A stretch of 64,000 nt of DNA from the NCBI GenBank assembly GCA_026004035.1, contig BPII01000005.1, positions 1 to 64,000 of the forward strand, read 5' to 3'. The position numbers and the translations under genes are program-made. The first letter of the stretch is position 1. Every line of letters starts with the position of its first letter. Origin of the DNA: Candidatus Sericytochromatia bacterium. Lineage in GTDB: Bacteria; Cyanobacteriota; Sericytochromatia; UBA7694; JACMQJ01. Positions 29,589 through 37,765 of the stretch are shown one piece after another. Under the pieces are notes generated by a model that saw only the letters and a list, made by a program, of their open reading frames with translations, was not told the DNA's origin and ran no database searches.

Positions 29589-30464
29589 ATGGAAAATAAA
29601 GAGCTATATAAAATCTATGACAGAAATTATAGAGAGTTTTTTTCAAATAAATTTGCAATAAGAGAATTATTAGAAACATTTGTAAATGTAGATTTAGTCA
29701 AATATATAGACTTTAATAGTGTAGAGATAATAAACAAATCATTTATTCTTGATAGTAATAAAGAAAAAGAATCTGATATTATCTATAAAATAAAGCTAAA
29801 AGAACAATATTCTGATATATCATTATATATAGTCATATTACTAGAATTTCAATCAAATGCAGATAAAAATATGCTTTATAGAATGATAGAATATACATTG
29901 TTATTATACAAAGAACTAGAGAAAACAAATAAAAAGTTACCCCCTGTTTTTCCAATAGTTTTATACACAGGTAGTAATAAATGGAATGTTCCTAATGATA
30001 TAAATCAAATAGTAAAAGGTAATGAATTACTAAAAGATTATGGACTTAAATTTAAATATTTTCTTTTAGATGTAAATAAATATACAAAAAAACAATTACA
30101 AGAAATAGGAAATATAATATCAACATTATTTTTAGCTGAAATAATAGAAGCTGAAAATATTCAAGAATTAGGAAATCAAATTGATAAATTGATAGAAAAT
30201 GAAAATAATACAGAAAATATTAAACAGCTAATAAAATTTATTCTAAATATTTACAAGAAAGATGAAGAAATAGACTATAATAAATTACAGGAAGACTTAA
30301 ATAGTAAATTTAGGAGTGGCTCTATGTTAGTTGAAAATGTTCTTGAATTTGAAAAAAAAGCTAGAATGAAAGGTTTTAAAGAAGGTATTGAAAAAGGTAT
30401 TGAAAAAGGCATTGAAAAAGGTATGAAATTGAAGGTAAAATTGAAGGTAAAATTGAAACATTAA
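29589..30464 (+). CDS. Rpn-family nuclease, array copy 2, C-terminally frameshifted
   Basis: This copy is nearly identical to copy 1 through the nuclease domain, with Asp and E-x-Q residues intact. Within the repeat tail a one-base loss in a run of A shifts the frame, so translation ends at 291 residues after a KLKVKLKVKLKH tail. The original C-terminus (INNCNDLNKLDLIIDNIFDI) is still readable in another frame up to a stop at 30622. The catalytic domain could still be active. The internal AGGAG/ATG at 30312/30324 would now give a 46-residue product. Confidence 0.75.
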   Translation: MENKELYKIYDRNYREFFSNKFAIRELLETFVNVDLVKYIDFNSVEIINKSFILDSNKEKESDIIYKIKLKEQYSDISLYIVILLEFQSNADKNMLYRMIEYTLLLYKELEKTNKKLPPVFPIVLYTGSNKWNVPNDINQIVKGNELLKDYGLKFKYFLLDVNKYTKKQLQEIGNIISTLFLAEIIEAENIQELGNQIDKLIENENNTENIKQLIKFILNIYKKDEEIDYNKLQEDLNSKFRSGSMLVENVLEFEKKARMKGFKEGIEKGIEKGIEKGMKLKVKLKVKLKH

Positions 30465-30657
30465 AACAAAAACATTAAAATTATTATTAAAAAAATTCAG
30501 AATTACCAAAGGATATAGAAGAAAAGATAAATAATTGTAATGACTTAAATAAATTAGACTTAATTATTGACAATATTTTTGATATTTCTTCTTTAGATGA
30601 AATAAATAACTTTTTAAAATGACTTATTTAATAAACAACTCTATTAAAATAATTTTT

Positions 30658-31678
30658 ATGGAAAATAAAGAGCTATATAAAATCTATGACAGAAATTATA
30701 GAGAGTTTTTTTCAAATAAATTTGCAATAAAAGAATTATTAGAAACATTTGTAAATGTAGATTTAGTCAAATATATAGACTTTAATAGTATAGAATAATA
30801 AATAAATCATTTATTCTTGATAATAATAAAGAAAAAGAATCTGATATTATTTATAAAATAAAACTAAAAGAACAATATTCTGATATATCACTATATATAG
30901 TTATATTACTAGAATTTCAATCAAGTGTAGATAAAAATATGCTTTATAGAATGATAGAATATACATTGTTATTATACAAAGAATTAGAAAAAACAAATAA
31001 AAAGTTACCCCCTGTTTTTCCAATAGTTTTATACACAGGTAGTAAAAAATGGAATGTTCCTAATGATATAAATCAAATAGTAAAAGGTAATGAATTACTA
31101 AAAGAATATGGACTTAAATTTAAATATTTTCTTTTAGATGTAAATAAATATACAAAAAAACAATTACAAGAAATAGGAAATATAATATCAACATTATTTT
31201 TAGCTGAAATAATAGAAAGCTGAAAATATTCAAGAATTAGGAAATCAAATTGATAAATTGATAGAAAATGAAAATAATAAAGAAAATATTAAACAGCTAA
31301 TAAAATTTATTCTAAATATTTATAAGAAAGATAAAGAAATAGACTATAATAAATTACAGGAAGAGTTAAATAGTAAATTTAGGAGTGGCTCTATGTTAGT
31401 TGAAAATGTTCTTGAATTTGAAAGAGAAGCTGAATTAAGAGGTATTGAAAAAGGTATCGAAAAAGGTAAAATTGAAGGTAAAATTGAAGGTAAAATTGAA
31501 GGTAAAATTGAAACATTAAAACAAAAACATTAAAATTATTATTAAAAAAATTCAGAAGTTACCAAAGGATATAGAAGAAAAGATAAATAATTGTAATGAC
31601 TTAAATAAATTAGACTTAATTATTGACAATATTTTTGATATTTCTTCTTTAGATGAAATAAATAACTTTTTAAAATGA
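30658..31678 (+). pseudogene. Rpn-family nuclease, array copy 3, frameshifted
   Basis: The start aligns with copy 2. A one-base deletion near 30795 puts a stop early in the gene, a one-base insertion near 31218 breaks it again, and the tail has the same frame loss as copy 2 (ending LKQKH). The nuclease core (from MLYRMIEYTLLLYKEL) is readable in pieces. The deletion near 30795 is shared with copy 4, so the two copies have a common broken ancestor. The internal start at 31393 remains, with an expanded GKIE repeat. Confidence 0.85.
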
Positions 31679-31712
31679 TTATTTAATAATCAAATCTATT
31701 AAAATAATTTTT

Positions 31713-32740
31713 ATGGAAAATAAAGAGCTATATAAAATCTATGACAGAAATTATAGAGAGTTTTTTTCAAATAAATTTGCAATAAAAGAATTATTAGAAA
31801 CATTTGTAAATGTAGATTTAGTCAAATATATAGACTTTAATAGTATAGAATAATAAATAAATCATTTATTCTTGATAATAATAAAGAAAAAGAATCTGAT
31901 ATTATTTATAAAATAAAACTAAAAGAACAATATTCTGATATATCACTATATATAGTTATATTACTAGAATTTCAATCAAGTGTAGATAAAAATATGCTTT
32001 ATAGAATGATAGAATATACATTGCTTATTATACAAAGAATTAGAAAAAACAAATAAAAATTACCCCCTGTTTTTCCAATAGTTTTATACACAGGTAGTAA
32101 AAAATGGAATGTTCCTAATGATATAAATCAAATAGTAAAAGGTAATGAATTATTAAAAGATTATGGACTTAAATTTAAATATTTTCTTATTAGATGTAAA
32201 TAAATATACAAAAAAACAATTACAAGAAATAGGAAATATAATATCTACTTTATTTTTAGCTGAAATAATAGAAGCTGAAAATATTCATGAATTAGGAAAT
32301 CAAATTGATAAATTGATAGAAAATACAAGATAATAAAGAAAGTATTAAACAGCTAATAAAATTTGTATCTGAAGATTTACAAGAAAGATAAAGAAATAGA
32401 CTATAATAAATTACAGGAAGAGTTAAATAGTAAATTTAGGAGTGGCTCTATGTTAGTTGAAAATATTCTTAAATTTGAAAAAAAAGCTGAATTAAAGAGG
32501 TATTGAAAAAGGTATTGAAAAAGGTAAAATTGAAGGTATTGAAAGAAGGTAAGAATTGAAGGTAAAATTGAAGACGTTAAAAACAAAAACATTAAAATTA
32601 TTATTAAAAAAATTCAGAAAGTTACCAAAGGATGTAGAAGAAAAGATACAAAATTGTAATGACTTAAATAAATTAGACTTAATTATTGACAATATTTTTG
32701 ATATTTCTATTTAGATGAAATAAATAACTTTTTAAAATGA
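31713..32740 (+). pseudogene. Rpn-family nuclease, array copy 4, heavily indel-broken
   Basis: This is the most damaged copy. It shares the early one-base deletion with copy 3 (near 31850) and has further short insertions or deletions at about 32025, 32057, 32190, 32326, 32366, 32497, 32540 and 32712. Most are one to four bases in otherwise near-identical sequence, so part of this may be assembly error in a repeat. The internal AGGAG/ATG (32438/32450) is kept but its frame stops after about 16 codons. Confidence 0.85.
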
Positions 32741-32775
32741 CTTATATAATAAACAAATCTGTTAAAATAATTTTT

Positions 32776-33736
32776 ATGGAAAATAAAGAGTTATATAAAA
32801 TCTATGACAGAAATTATAGAGAGTTTTTTTCAAATAAATTTGCAATAAAAGAATTATTAGAAACATTTGTAAATGTAGATTTAGTCAAATATATAGACTT
32901 TAATAGTGTAGAGATAATAAACAAATCATTTATTCTTGATAGTAATAAAGAAAAAGAATCTGATATTATTTATAAAATAAAACTAAAAGAACAATATTCT
33001 GATATATCACTATATATAGTTATATTACTAGAATTTCAATCAAGTGTAGATAAAAATATGCTTTATAGAATGATAGAATATACATTGTTATTATACAAAG
33101 AATTAGAAAAAACAAATAAAAAGTTACCCCCTGTTTTTCCAATAGTTTTATACACAGGTAGTAAAAAATGGAATGTTCCTAATGACTTAAATCAAATAGT
33201 AAAAGGTAATGAATTACTAAAAGATTATGGACTTAAATTTAAATATTTTCTTTTAGATGTAAATAAATATACAAAAAAACAATTACAAGAAATAGGAAAT
33301 ATAATATCAACATTATTTCTAGCTGAAATAATAAAAGCTGAAAGATATTCAAGAATTAGGAAATCAAATTGATAAATTGATAGAAAATGAAAATAATAAA
33401 GAAAATATTAAACAGCTAATAAAATTTATTCTAAATATTTACAAGAAAGATGAAGAAATAGACTATAATAAATTACAGGAAGATTTAAATAGTAAATTTA
33501 GGAGTGGCTCTATGTTAGTTGAAAATGTTCTTGAATTTGAAAGAGAAGCTGAATTAAGAGGTATTGAAAAGGGTAAAATTGAGACATTAAAATATTTACT
33601 AAAGAAAAAGTTTAAAGAATTACCAAAGGAAATAGAAGAAAAAATAAATAATTGTAATGATTTAAATAAATTAGACTTAATTATTGACAATATTTTTGAT
33701 ATTTCTTCTTTAGATGAAGTTAATAAATACTTATAA
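32776..33736 (+). pseudogene. Rpn-family nuclease, array copy 5, one frameshift; small C-terminal frame intact
   Basis: The nuclease domain is intact from the aligned ATG to about residue 189. An extra G near 33343 (aaagata versus aaaata in the other copies) then shifts the frame and stops translation. The frame resumes and runs intact to the natural stop. The internal AGGAG (33500) and ATG (33512) give a 74-residue product with a shortened repeat (RGIEKGKIETL) and a complete C-terminus. The small protein is therefore kept although the long one is broken. Confidence 0.8.
33512..33736 (+). CDS. Candidate intragenic small protein of Rpn copy 5
   Basis: This frame of 74 residues starts seven bases after AGGAG and ends with KLDLIIDNIFDISSLDEVNK plus two residues. 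It aligns with the C-terminus of copy 1 except for a shorter charged repeat. Unlike the long frame of this copy it is unbroken. Expression is inferred from the ribosome-binding site only. Confidence 0.4.
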   Translation: MLVENVLEFEREAELRGIEKGKIETLKYLLKKKFKELPKEIEEKINNCNDLNKLDLIIDNIFDISSLDEVNKYL

Positions 33737-33737
33737 T

Positions 33738-34445
33738 TCAATCTCCTAAATACATTCTTTCAACAAATATGTCTAATTCATTCTGTATTTTATCTAATTC
33801 TTCTTTTGCATTTTTCTCTGTCATCTCACCACTAAATTTTTTTTTCTGAATATTGTAAGCTCTATTAAAAATATTCTCTAGTTTTTCTTTTTGCTCCTGA
33901 TTTGGAATTATAATTGGTAGTTGTCTAGCATCGTTTATTTGAAAATTAACACTAAAATTCATAAATTGTTCAGAAAAGTTATTATTAATTTTGGAATTGA
34001 TTAATGATACAATTATTTTATTATCAATTTTTTCTAACAAAGAGATTAATCTCATACTACCAACATCATAAACGCTTTTTTCAACTAACCTAAATTTTAA
34101 ATCGTTAGTACTTCTAGTTCCATTTATTAAGTTCCAACAAAACCCTTCTTTAAAATAGAAATTATATCCTTGCCATCTTGCTTTTTTATCATTTTTCAAA
34201 AATCTGACATTATCAACAGACCAATCTATATAATAAGGAGTAGGAGAATACCAACGATTACCATCTTTATCACCTTTATCATAAGGGACAAAAGTTTTAT
34301 TTCCTTTTATACCATTAGTTTTTTCTTCTTCTGTAAGTTCATCTACATTAGCTATTTCATTTTGACTTACAATTCTATAAAGCCAACCTTGACCGAAAAT
34401 GTCTCTTCCGTATTTTTCTTTTAAATCATCAAATAATTTTGACAT
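33738..34445 (-). pseudogene. C-terminal fragment of an Eco57I/PglX-like methyltransferase
   Basis: These 235 residues cover only target-recognition and C-terminal helices: WYSPTPYYIDWSVDNVRFLK, RSTNDLKFRLVEKSVYDVGS and a final DKIQNELDIFVERMYL. All are typical of the last third of type IIG or PglX-like adenine methyltransferases. No DPACGSG or NPPY motif remains. The frame begins exactly where repeat A1 starts, so the repeat marks the truncation point. It is convergent with Rpn copy 5, two bases away. Confidence 0.75.
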
Positions 34446-34571
34446 TGGGATTGAGTTATAGAAAAAATTATCTCCAAAAGCTTATAAATACTAAATTTAA
34501 AGTATATTTTAATATAAATCTTTAAAATGCTTACTATTAAGGGATTTTAAGCTTATCAAAAAATAACATTA
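34443..34571 (+). repeat. Dispersed repeat family A, copy 1
   Basis: The ~130-bp unit starts ca(t/c)tgggat and contains gagttatagaaaaaatta and aaaatgcttactattaa. It ends cttatcaaaaaataacatta. Near-identical copies in the same orientation lie at 36935-37063 and 53008-53137. No coding potential or clear terminal inverted repeat is seen. This copy abuts the truncated methyltransferase. Confidence 0.85.
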
Positions 34572-34595
34572 GTCTGGGGTCAAACTAATAAATTT

Positions 34596-36050
34596 CTAGT
34601 TAATAGGAACATTAGGAATATTAGGAATATTAGGCTGTGTTGGTACAGTTGGATTTGGTACAAAAGGATTATTTCCTATTGGTGTTCCAAAGAAATTATA
34701 AGGTCTTTGTCTTGCCCATCTAGCTTCTGTTACATTTGTAATTCCACCTTCTTCTATTGGTTCAGAAAATGAACCTCTTATATTGCTAACAGTTCCAACA
34801 TCTATTGAAACAACGGAACGTTCAGTTCCTCTTGCTCTAACATAAGTTATAGTTCTTCCATCAGGTGTCCAGCTAGGATAGTCTTCAACAATATTTGCAT
34901 CAAAAGCTCTTGATACAATTTGACCAAAACCTGAACTATTTAGTCCAAAATTTATCATCCATATCTTTTGAAAATTTTCTAAATTTGCTAATTGTCTAAA
35001 TTGATATTTTCTTGTATATACTATTTTCTGTCCATCAGGTGACCATTGAGGATTAAATGCACCTTTATTTGGAACAGTTTCAAAGGTATATTGTGTTTGT
35101 TTTCCTGTTTGAACATCTAATACCCATAAATTTCTATACTGATTTGATTGTCTATTATTACTATCAAATGTGCTACTAAATGCTATGCTTTTACCATCTG
35201 GGGACCAACTAGGTTGAAAGTCATTTCCAGCTGTGTTTGTTATTTGTTTTAAATCATAACCATTTACATGAACTCTCCATAAATGATATTTTTCACCATG
35301 CCCTGAAACAACATTACCAACACCACCTGTCCCAATATCTATATTTCCAGAGTTAGAACTTATTCTATCAGAAGAAAATACCAAATATAAATTACCATCA
35401 TTTCCTATAGGAGACCAAGAAGGATCTATATTAAAAGACATATGATTTGTTATATTTGTCTCATTTCCTACAGGATCCTTAACTATTATTTGACTAGTTC
35501 CATCACCGGGATAATAAACATATGCCACATATCTACCATCTGGAGATATTACAGGTGTTCTTCCCCAACCTATTTCTTTTACTTGTGTAGAACCTCTAAC
35601 AGAAGCTATTTTTATTAATCCATTTTCATAATCACCTAATTGAGTACCTGTATTTGGTAATTCAACATAAGCCATACTCTCACCTTGAACAAAAACTTGT
35701 TGCGTTATAACAGGTAAATTAATATTATCTGTTTTATTAAATATAGAAACTCTTATTGTATCAGGACCACCTGTAAAAGGCGCATAATATATAGCTGTAG
35801 AACCTGTGCTATTAGCTATTACTTGTCCTCTATCAGCTGTATATCTATATTCTAATTGATGGTTCCAAGGATTACTAACCATTACTCTTATAGGCACTTT
35901 ATCAGCTATTCTTATATCTGTTTTAGATAAATTTAAAGCAGCGAAATTATCAGTTGGATTTCTCATTATAGATCCACAACCAGAAAAAGCTAATGATGAT
36001 AAAATAAGTGATGATAAGATGTTTAACTTAAAAACATTTTTTAATTTCAT
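34596..36050 (-). CDS. TolB-like WD40/PD40 beta-propeller lipoprotein
   Basis: This 484-residue protein has a lipoprotein signal ending LAFSGC (Cys25). Residues about 35-125 form an Ig-like domain. From about 130 come PD40-type propeller repeats, SWSPDG or close variants: PSWSPIGNDGNLYLVFSSDR, PSWSPDGKSIAFSST, PQWSPDGQKIVYTRK and PSWTPDGRTITYVRA. The C-terminal tail is Pro/Asn-rich. TolB-like propellers sit in the periplasm and bind envelope partners such as Pal; none is adjacent here. A gagataga purine run precedes the start. Confidence 0.85.
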   Translation of the reverse strand: MKLKNVFKLNILSSLILSSLAFSGCGSIMRNPTDNFAALNLSKTDIRIADKVPIRVMVSNPWNHQLEYRYTADRGQVIANSTGSTAIYYAPFTGGPDTIRVSIFNKTDNINLPVITQQVFVQGESMAYVELPNTGTQLGDYENGLIKIASVRGSTQVKEIGWGRTPVISPDGRYVAYVYYPGDGTSQIIVKDPVGNETNITNHMSFNIDPSWSPIGNDGNLYLVFSSDRISSNSGNIDIGTGGVGNVVSGHGEKYHLWRVHVNGYDLKQITNTAGNDFQPSWSPDGKSIAFSSTFDSNNRQSNQYRNLWVLDVQTGKQTQYTFETVPNKGAFNPQWSPDGQKIVYTRKYQFRQLANLENFQKIWMINFGLNSSGFGQIVSRAFDANIVEDYPSWTPDGRTITYVRARGTERSVVSIDVGTVSNIRGSFSEPIEEGGITNVTEARWARQRPYNFFGTPIGNNPFVPNPTVPTQPNIPNIPNVPIN

Positions 36051-36147
36051 TTCTCTATCTCTATAAATTAATCTAGTAAAATTATAGTTATAATTTATTA
36101 TTACTTACTTAAGTATTAACTTAGATTTAGTTAATTTTAATTTAAGA

Positions 36148-36705
36148 TTATTTTAAATTATTTATTATTTCTTTAGGAATATTATTTTTTTCCATCATAT
36201 TTTTTAAATCATAAGCTCTATTCATCTTTGCTTCTGATATAGAGGATATACCTAGAGTAAATAAAGCTAGAAATACTGATGTTATAGTTCCAGCTTCACT
36301 TTGATTTACCAATGTTCCAAGTGATTTATAAACTTGTTCAAGTTTTTTATTTTTATGTAAATCCATTATCAAATCACTAAAAACATTATTTTTTTCAGCA
36401 TCACTAAAAATATCTATAATTTTATTTTTATCTTCAAGTTCTAAATAAACTTTTTTATCTATTATGTTAAAAATTTCTTTTTTATAATCTTTTATTGATT
36501 TAGAGTTAGTTTTATTGTCTATAATATTAATTATAGGCACATCATTTTTTCCATTTATTTTTATATCGTTTTTATCATTATTAATAATACCATTTTTTTC
36601 TTCTTTATTATTTGCTTTTTGATTATTTATTGTATTATTTAGATAATAAGGAACATTTATATTCTTTATATTCTTGTTAGAAGCATTATTATTATTTACA
36701 ATCAT
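36148..36705 (-). CDS. Hypothetical Asn/Lys-rich protein
   Basis: This 185-residue protein has a low-complexity N-terminal 75 residues rich in Asn, Ile and Lys, then a helical domain with VYLELEDKNKIIDIFSDAEK and a hydrophobic stretch TITSVFLALFTLGISSI. No family is recognised. An upstream in-frame ATG would add 33 residues, but a TATAGT -10-like box lies inside that extension and part of it is repeat-derived sequence, so I chose the inner start. Confidence 0.5.
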   Translation of the reverse strand: MIVNNNNASNKNIKNINVPYYLNNTINNQKANNKEEKNGIINNDKNDIKINGKNDVPIINIIDNKTNSKSIKDYKKEIFNIIDKKVYLELEDKNKIIDIFSDAEKNNVFSDLIMDLHKNKKLEQVYKSLGTLVNQSEAGTITSVFLALFTLGISSISEAKMNRAYDLKNMMEKNNIPKEIINNLK

Positions 36706-36812
36706 AAAAACACCAAAAAATATACTATAATTATAGTTTATAATACTGATTACTTGTTTTATATTAGGGTTTTTAAAATAAAGAAATTTACATAACCTCA
36801 ACAATAGACTTC

Positions 36813-37063
36813 TTGCACTAATTTATAAAAGTTATAGTATAAAATCATTAAGAATGAAATTATAAATTTAGTGTAAAGTAATATTTATAATATTTAGAGT
36901 ATAATATTTATAATATTTAGAGAATAATATTAAGCACTGGGATGGAGTTATAGAAAAAATTACCTTTAAATGCTGATAAATACTAAATTTAAAGTATTTT
37001 TTAATATAAAGCTTTAAAATGCTTACTATTAAAAGATTTTTAGCTTATCAAAAAATAACATTA
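36813..37063 (+). repeat. Composite repeat block: IS-end-like segment, shared segment, repeat A copy 2
   Basis: Bases 36813-36830 (ttgcactaatttataaaa) are the reverse complement of 17148-17165. Bases 36853-36934 match the left flank of repeat B1 and contain a tandem tataatatttagag-type duplication. Bases 36935-37063 are repeat A copy 2. No gene is seen. This accounts for most of the gap between the hypothetical gene and tRNA-Leu. Confidence 0.75.
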
Positions 37064-37151
37064 TCTCATTGCTCAAACTTGTAAATAAAAATAAATGTTT
37101 TTAACTTAGACTTAACTATAATTACTATTTACTATTATAGTAATAAAATGT

Positions 37152-37157
37152 TATAAT
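37152..37157 (+). promoter_or_regulatory. -10 box upstream of tRNA-Leu
   Basis: TATAAT lies 16 bases before the tRNA 5' end. The matching -35 region is poor. Confidence 0.5.
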
Positions 37158-37173
37158 AAATTAAAATTTTTAA

Positions 37174-37257
37174 GCCGATGTGGCGAAACGGCAGACGCAG
37201 TTGACTCAAAATCAACCGGATTTTACATCCGTGTCGGTTCAAATCCGACCATCGGCA
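37174..37257 (+). tRNA. tRNA-Leu (CAA)
   Basis: This is a class II tRNA of 84 nt. Acceptor GCCGATG pairs with CATCGGC, the anticodon loop is ctcaaaa (CAA), there is a long variable arm, and the T arm is gtcgg-ttcaaat-ccgac. The 3' CCA is not encoded. Confidence 0.95.
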
Positions 37258-37377
37258 TTAAATTACTGTCTCAAAATATTTTAACCAATCTAAATATGCT
37301 TCCCAATCTTCTTTGGGATATAAAATACCACTTATATTATTAATTTCTTTTCTTTCTTTAGACTTACATTTCAGCAT
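37258..37377 (-). CDS. 39-residue ORF, possibly a shifted extension of the Rho_N-like gene
   Basis: The frame starts within the last codons of the upstream gene and encodes a Trp/Tyr-rich end, SGILYPKEDWEAYLDWLKYF. The composition looks real rather than random. It has no ribosome-binding site of its own and its stop abuts tRNA-Leu on the other strand. It could be the true C-terminus of the Rho_N-like protein after one frameshift, or a small coupled gene. Confidence 0.4.
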   Translation of the reverse strand: MLKCKSKERKEINNISGILYPKEDWEAYLDWLKYFETVI

Positions 37378-37600
37378 AAGAATTTCCTTTTTCATAATGT
37401 CCTTCAGAAACTAGGCTTAATTTATTTGTTTCTTCTGAAGTTTTTTCTTCATCAAAGTTTTTTTCAATGGAACTAGAACTATTATGTTTTTCTATTAAAG
37501 CTATTAATTCAACTTTAGACAATTTAGAAAGACGTTTTAGTCCAAGTTCTTTTGCAATATCTAATAATTCTTTCTTAGTTTTTTCAATCAAATTTTCCAT
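37364..37600 (-). CDS. Small protein with Rho N-terminal (SAP-like) domain
   Basis: This protein has about 78 residues. The segment TKKELLDIAKELGLKRLSKL and the following KVELIALIEKH match the Rho_N/SAP-like helix-extension-helix, which binds nucleic acid. The tail is Ser/Glu-rich. I chose the ATG giving MENLIEKT; a start 33 bases earlier is possible but adds only hydrophobic residues absent from the domain. The function is unknown. Confidence 0.65.
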   Translation of the reverse strand: MENLIEKTKKELLDIAKELGLKRLSKLSKVELIALIEKHNSSSSIEKNFDEEKTSEETNKLSLVSEGHYEKGNSYAEM

Positions 37601-37765
37601 AATTTTAAGAAGTAATATGAAAATATTAATCAAATCTTGATCTTAACTGAATATTTTACTATGTCAATATGTTTTACAAAAATTTATATTTAATAGCTTA
37701 CTGCAAATAAAAAACTTAGAAACAAGGTACAGACGTATTAGAATTTTTACTCTAAGTTTAATTAT

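Noticed and set aside
36706-36804. Upstream 33-residue extension of the Asn-rich hypothetical protein.
   Set aside because: A -10-like box lies inside it and the sequence leads directly into repeat DNA; the inner ATG is more plausible.
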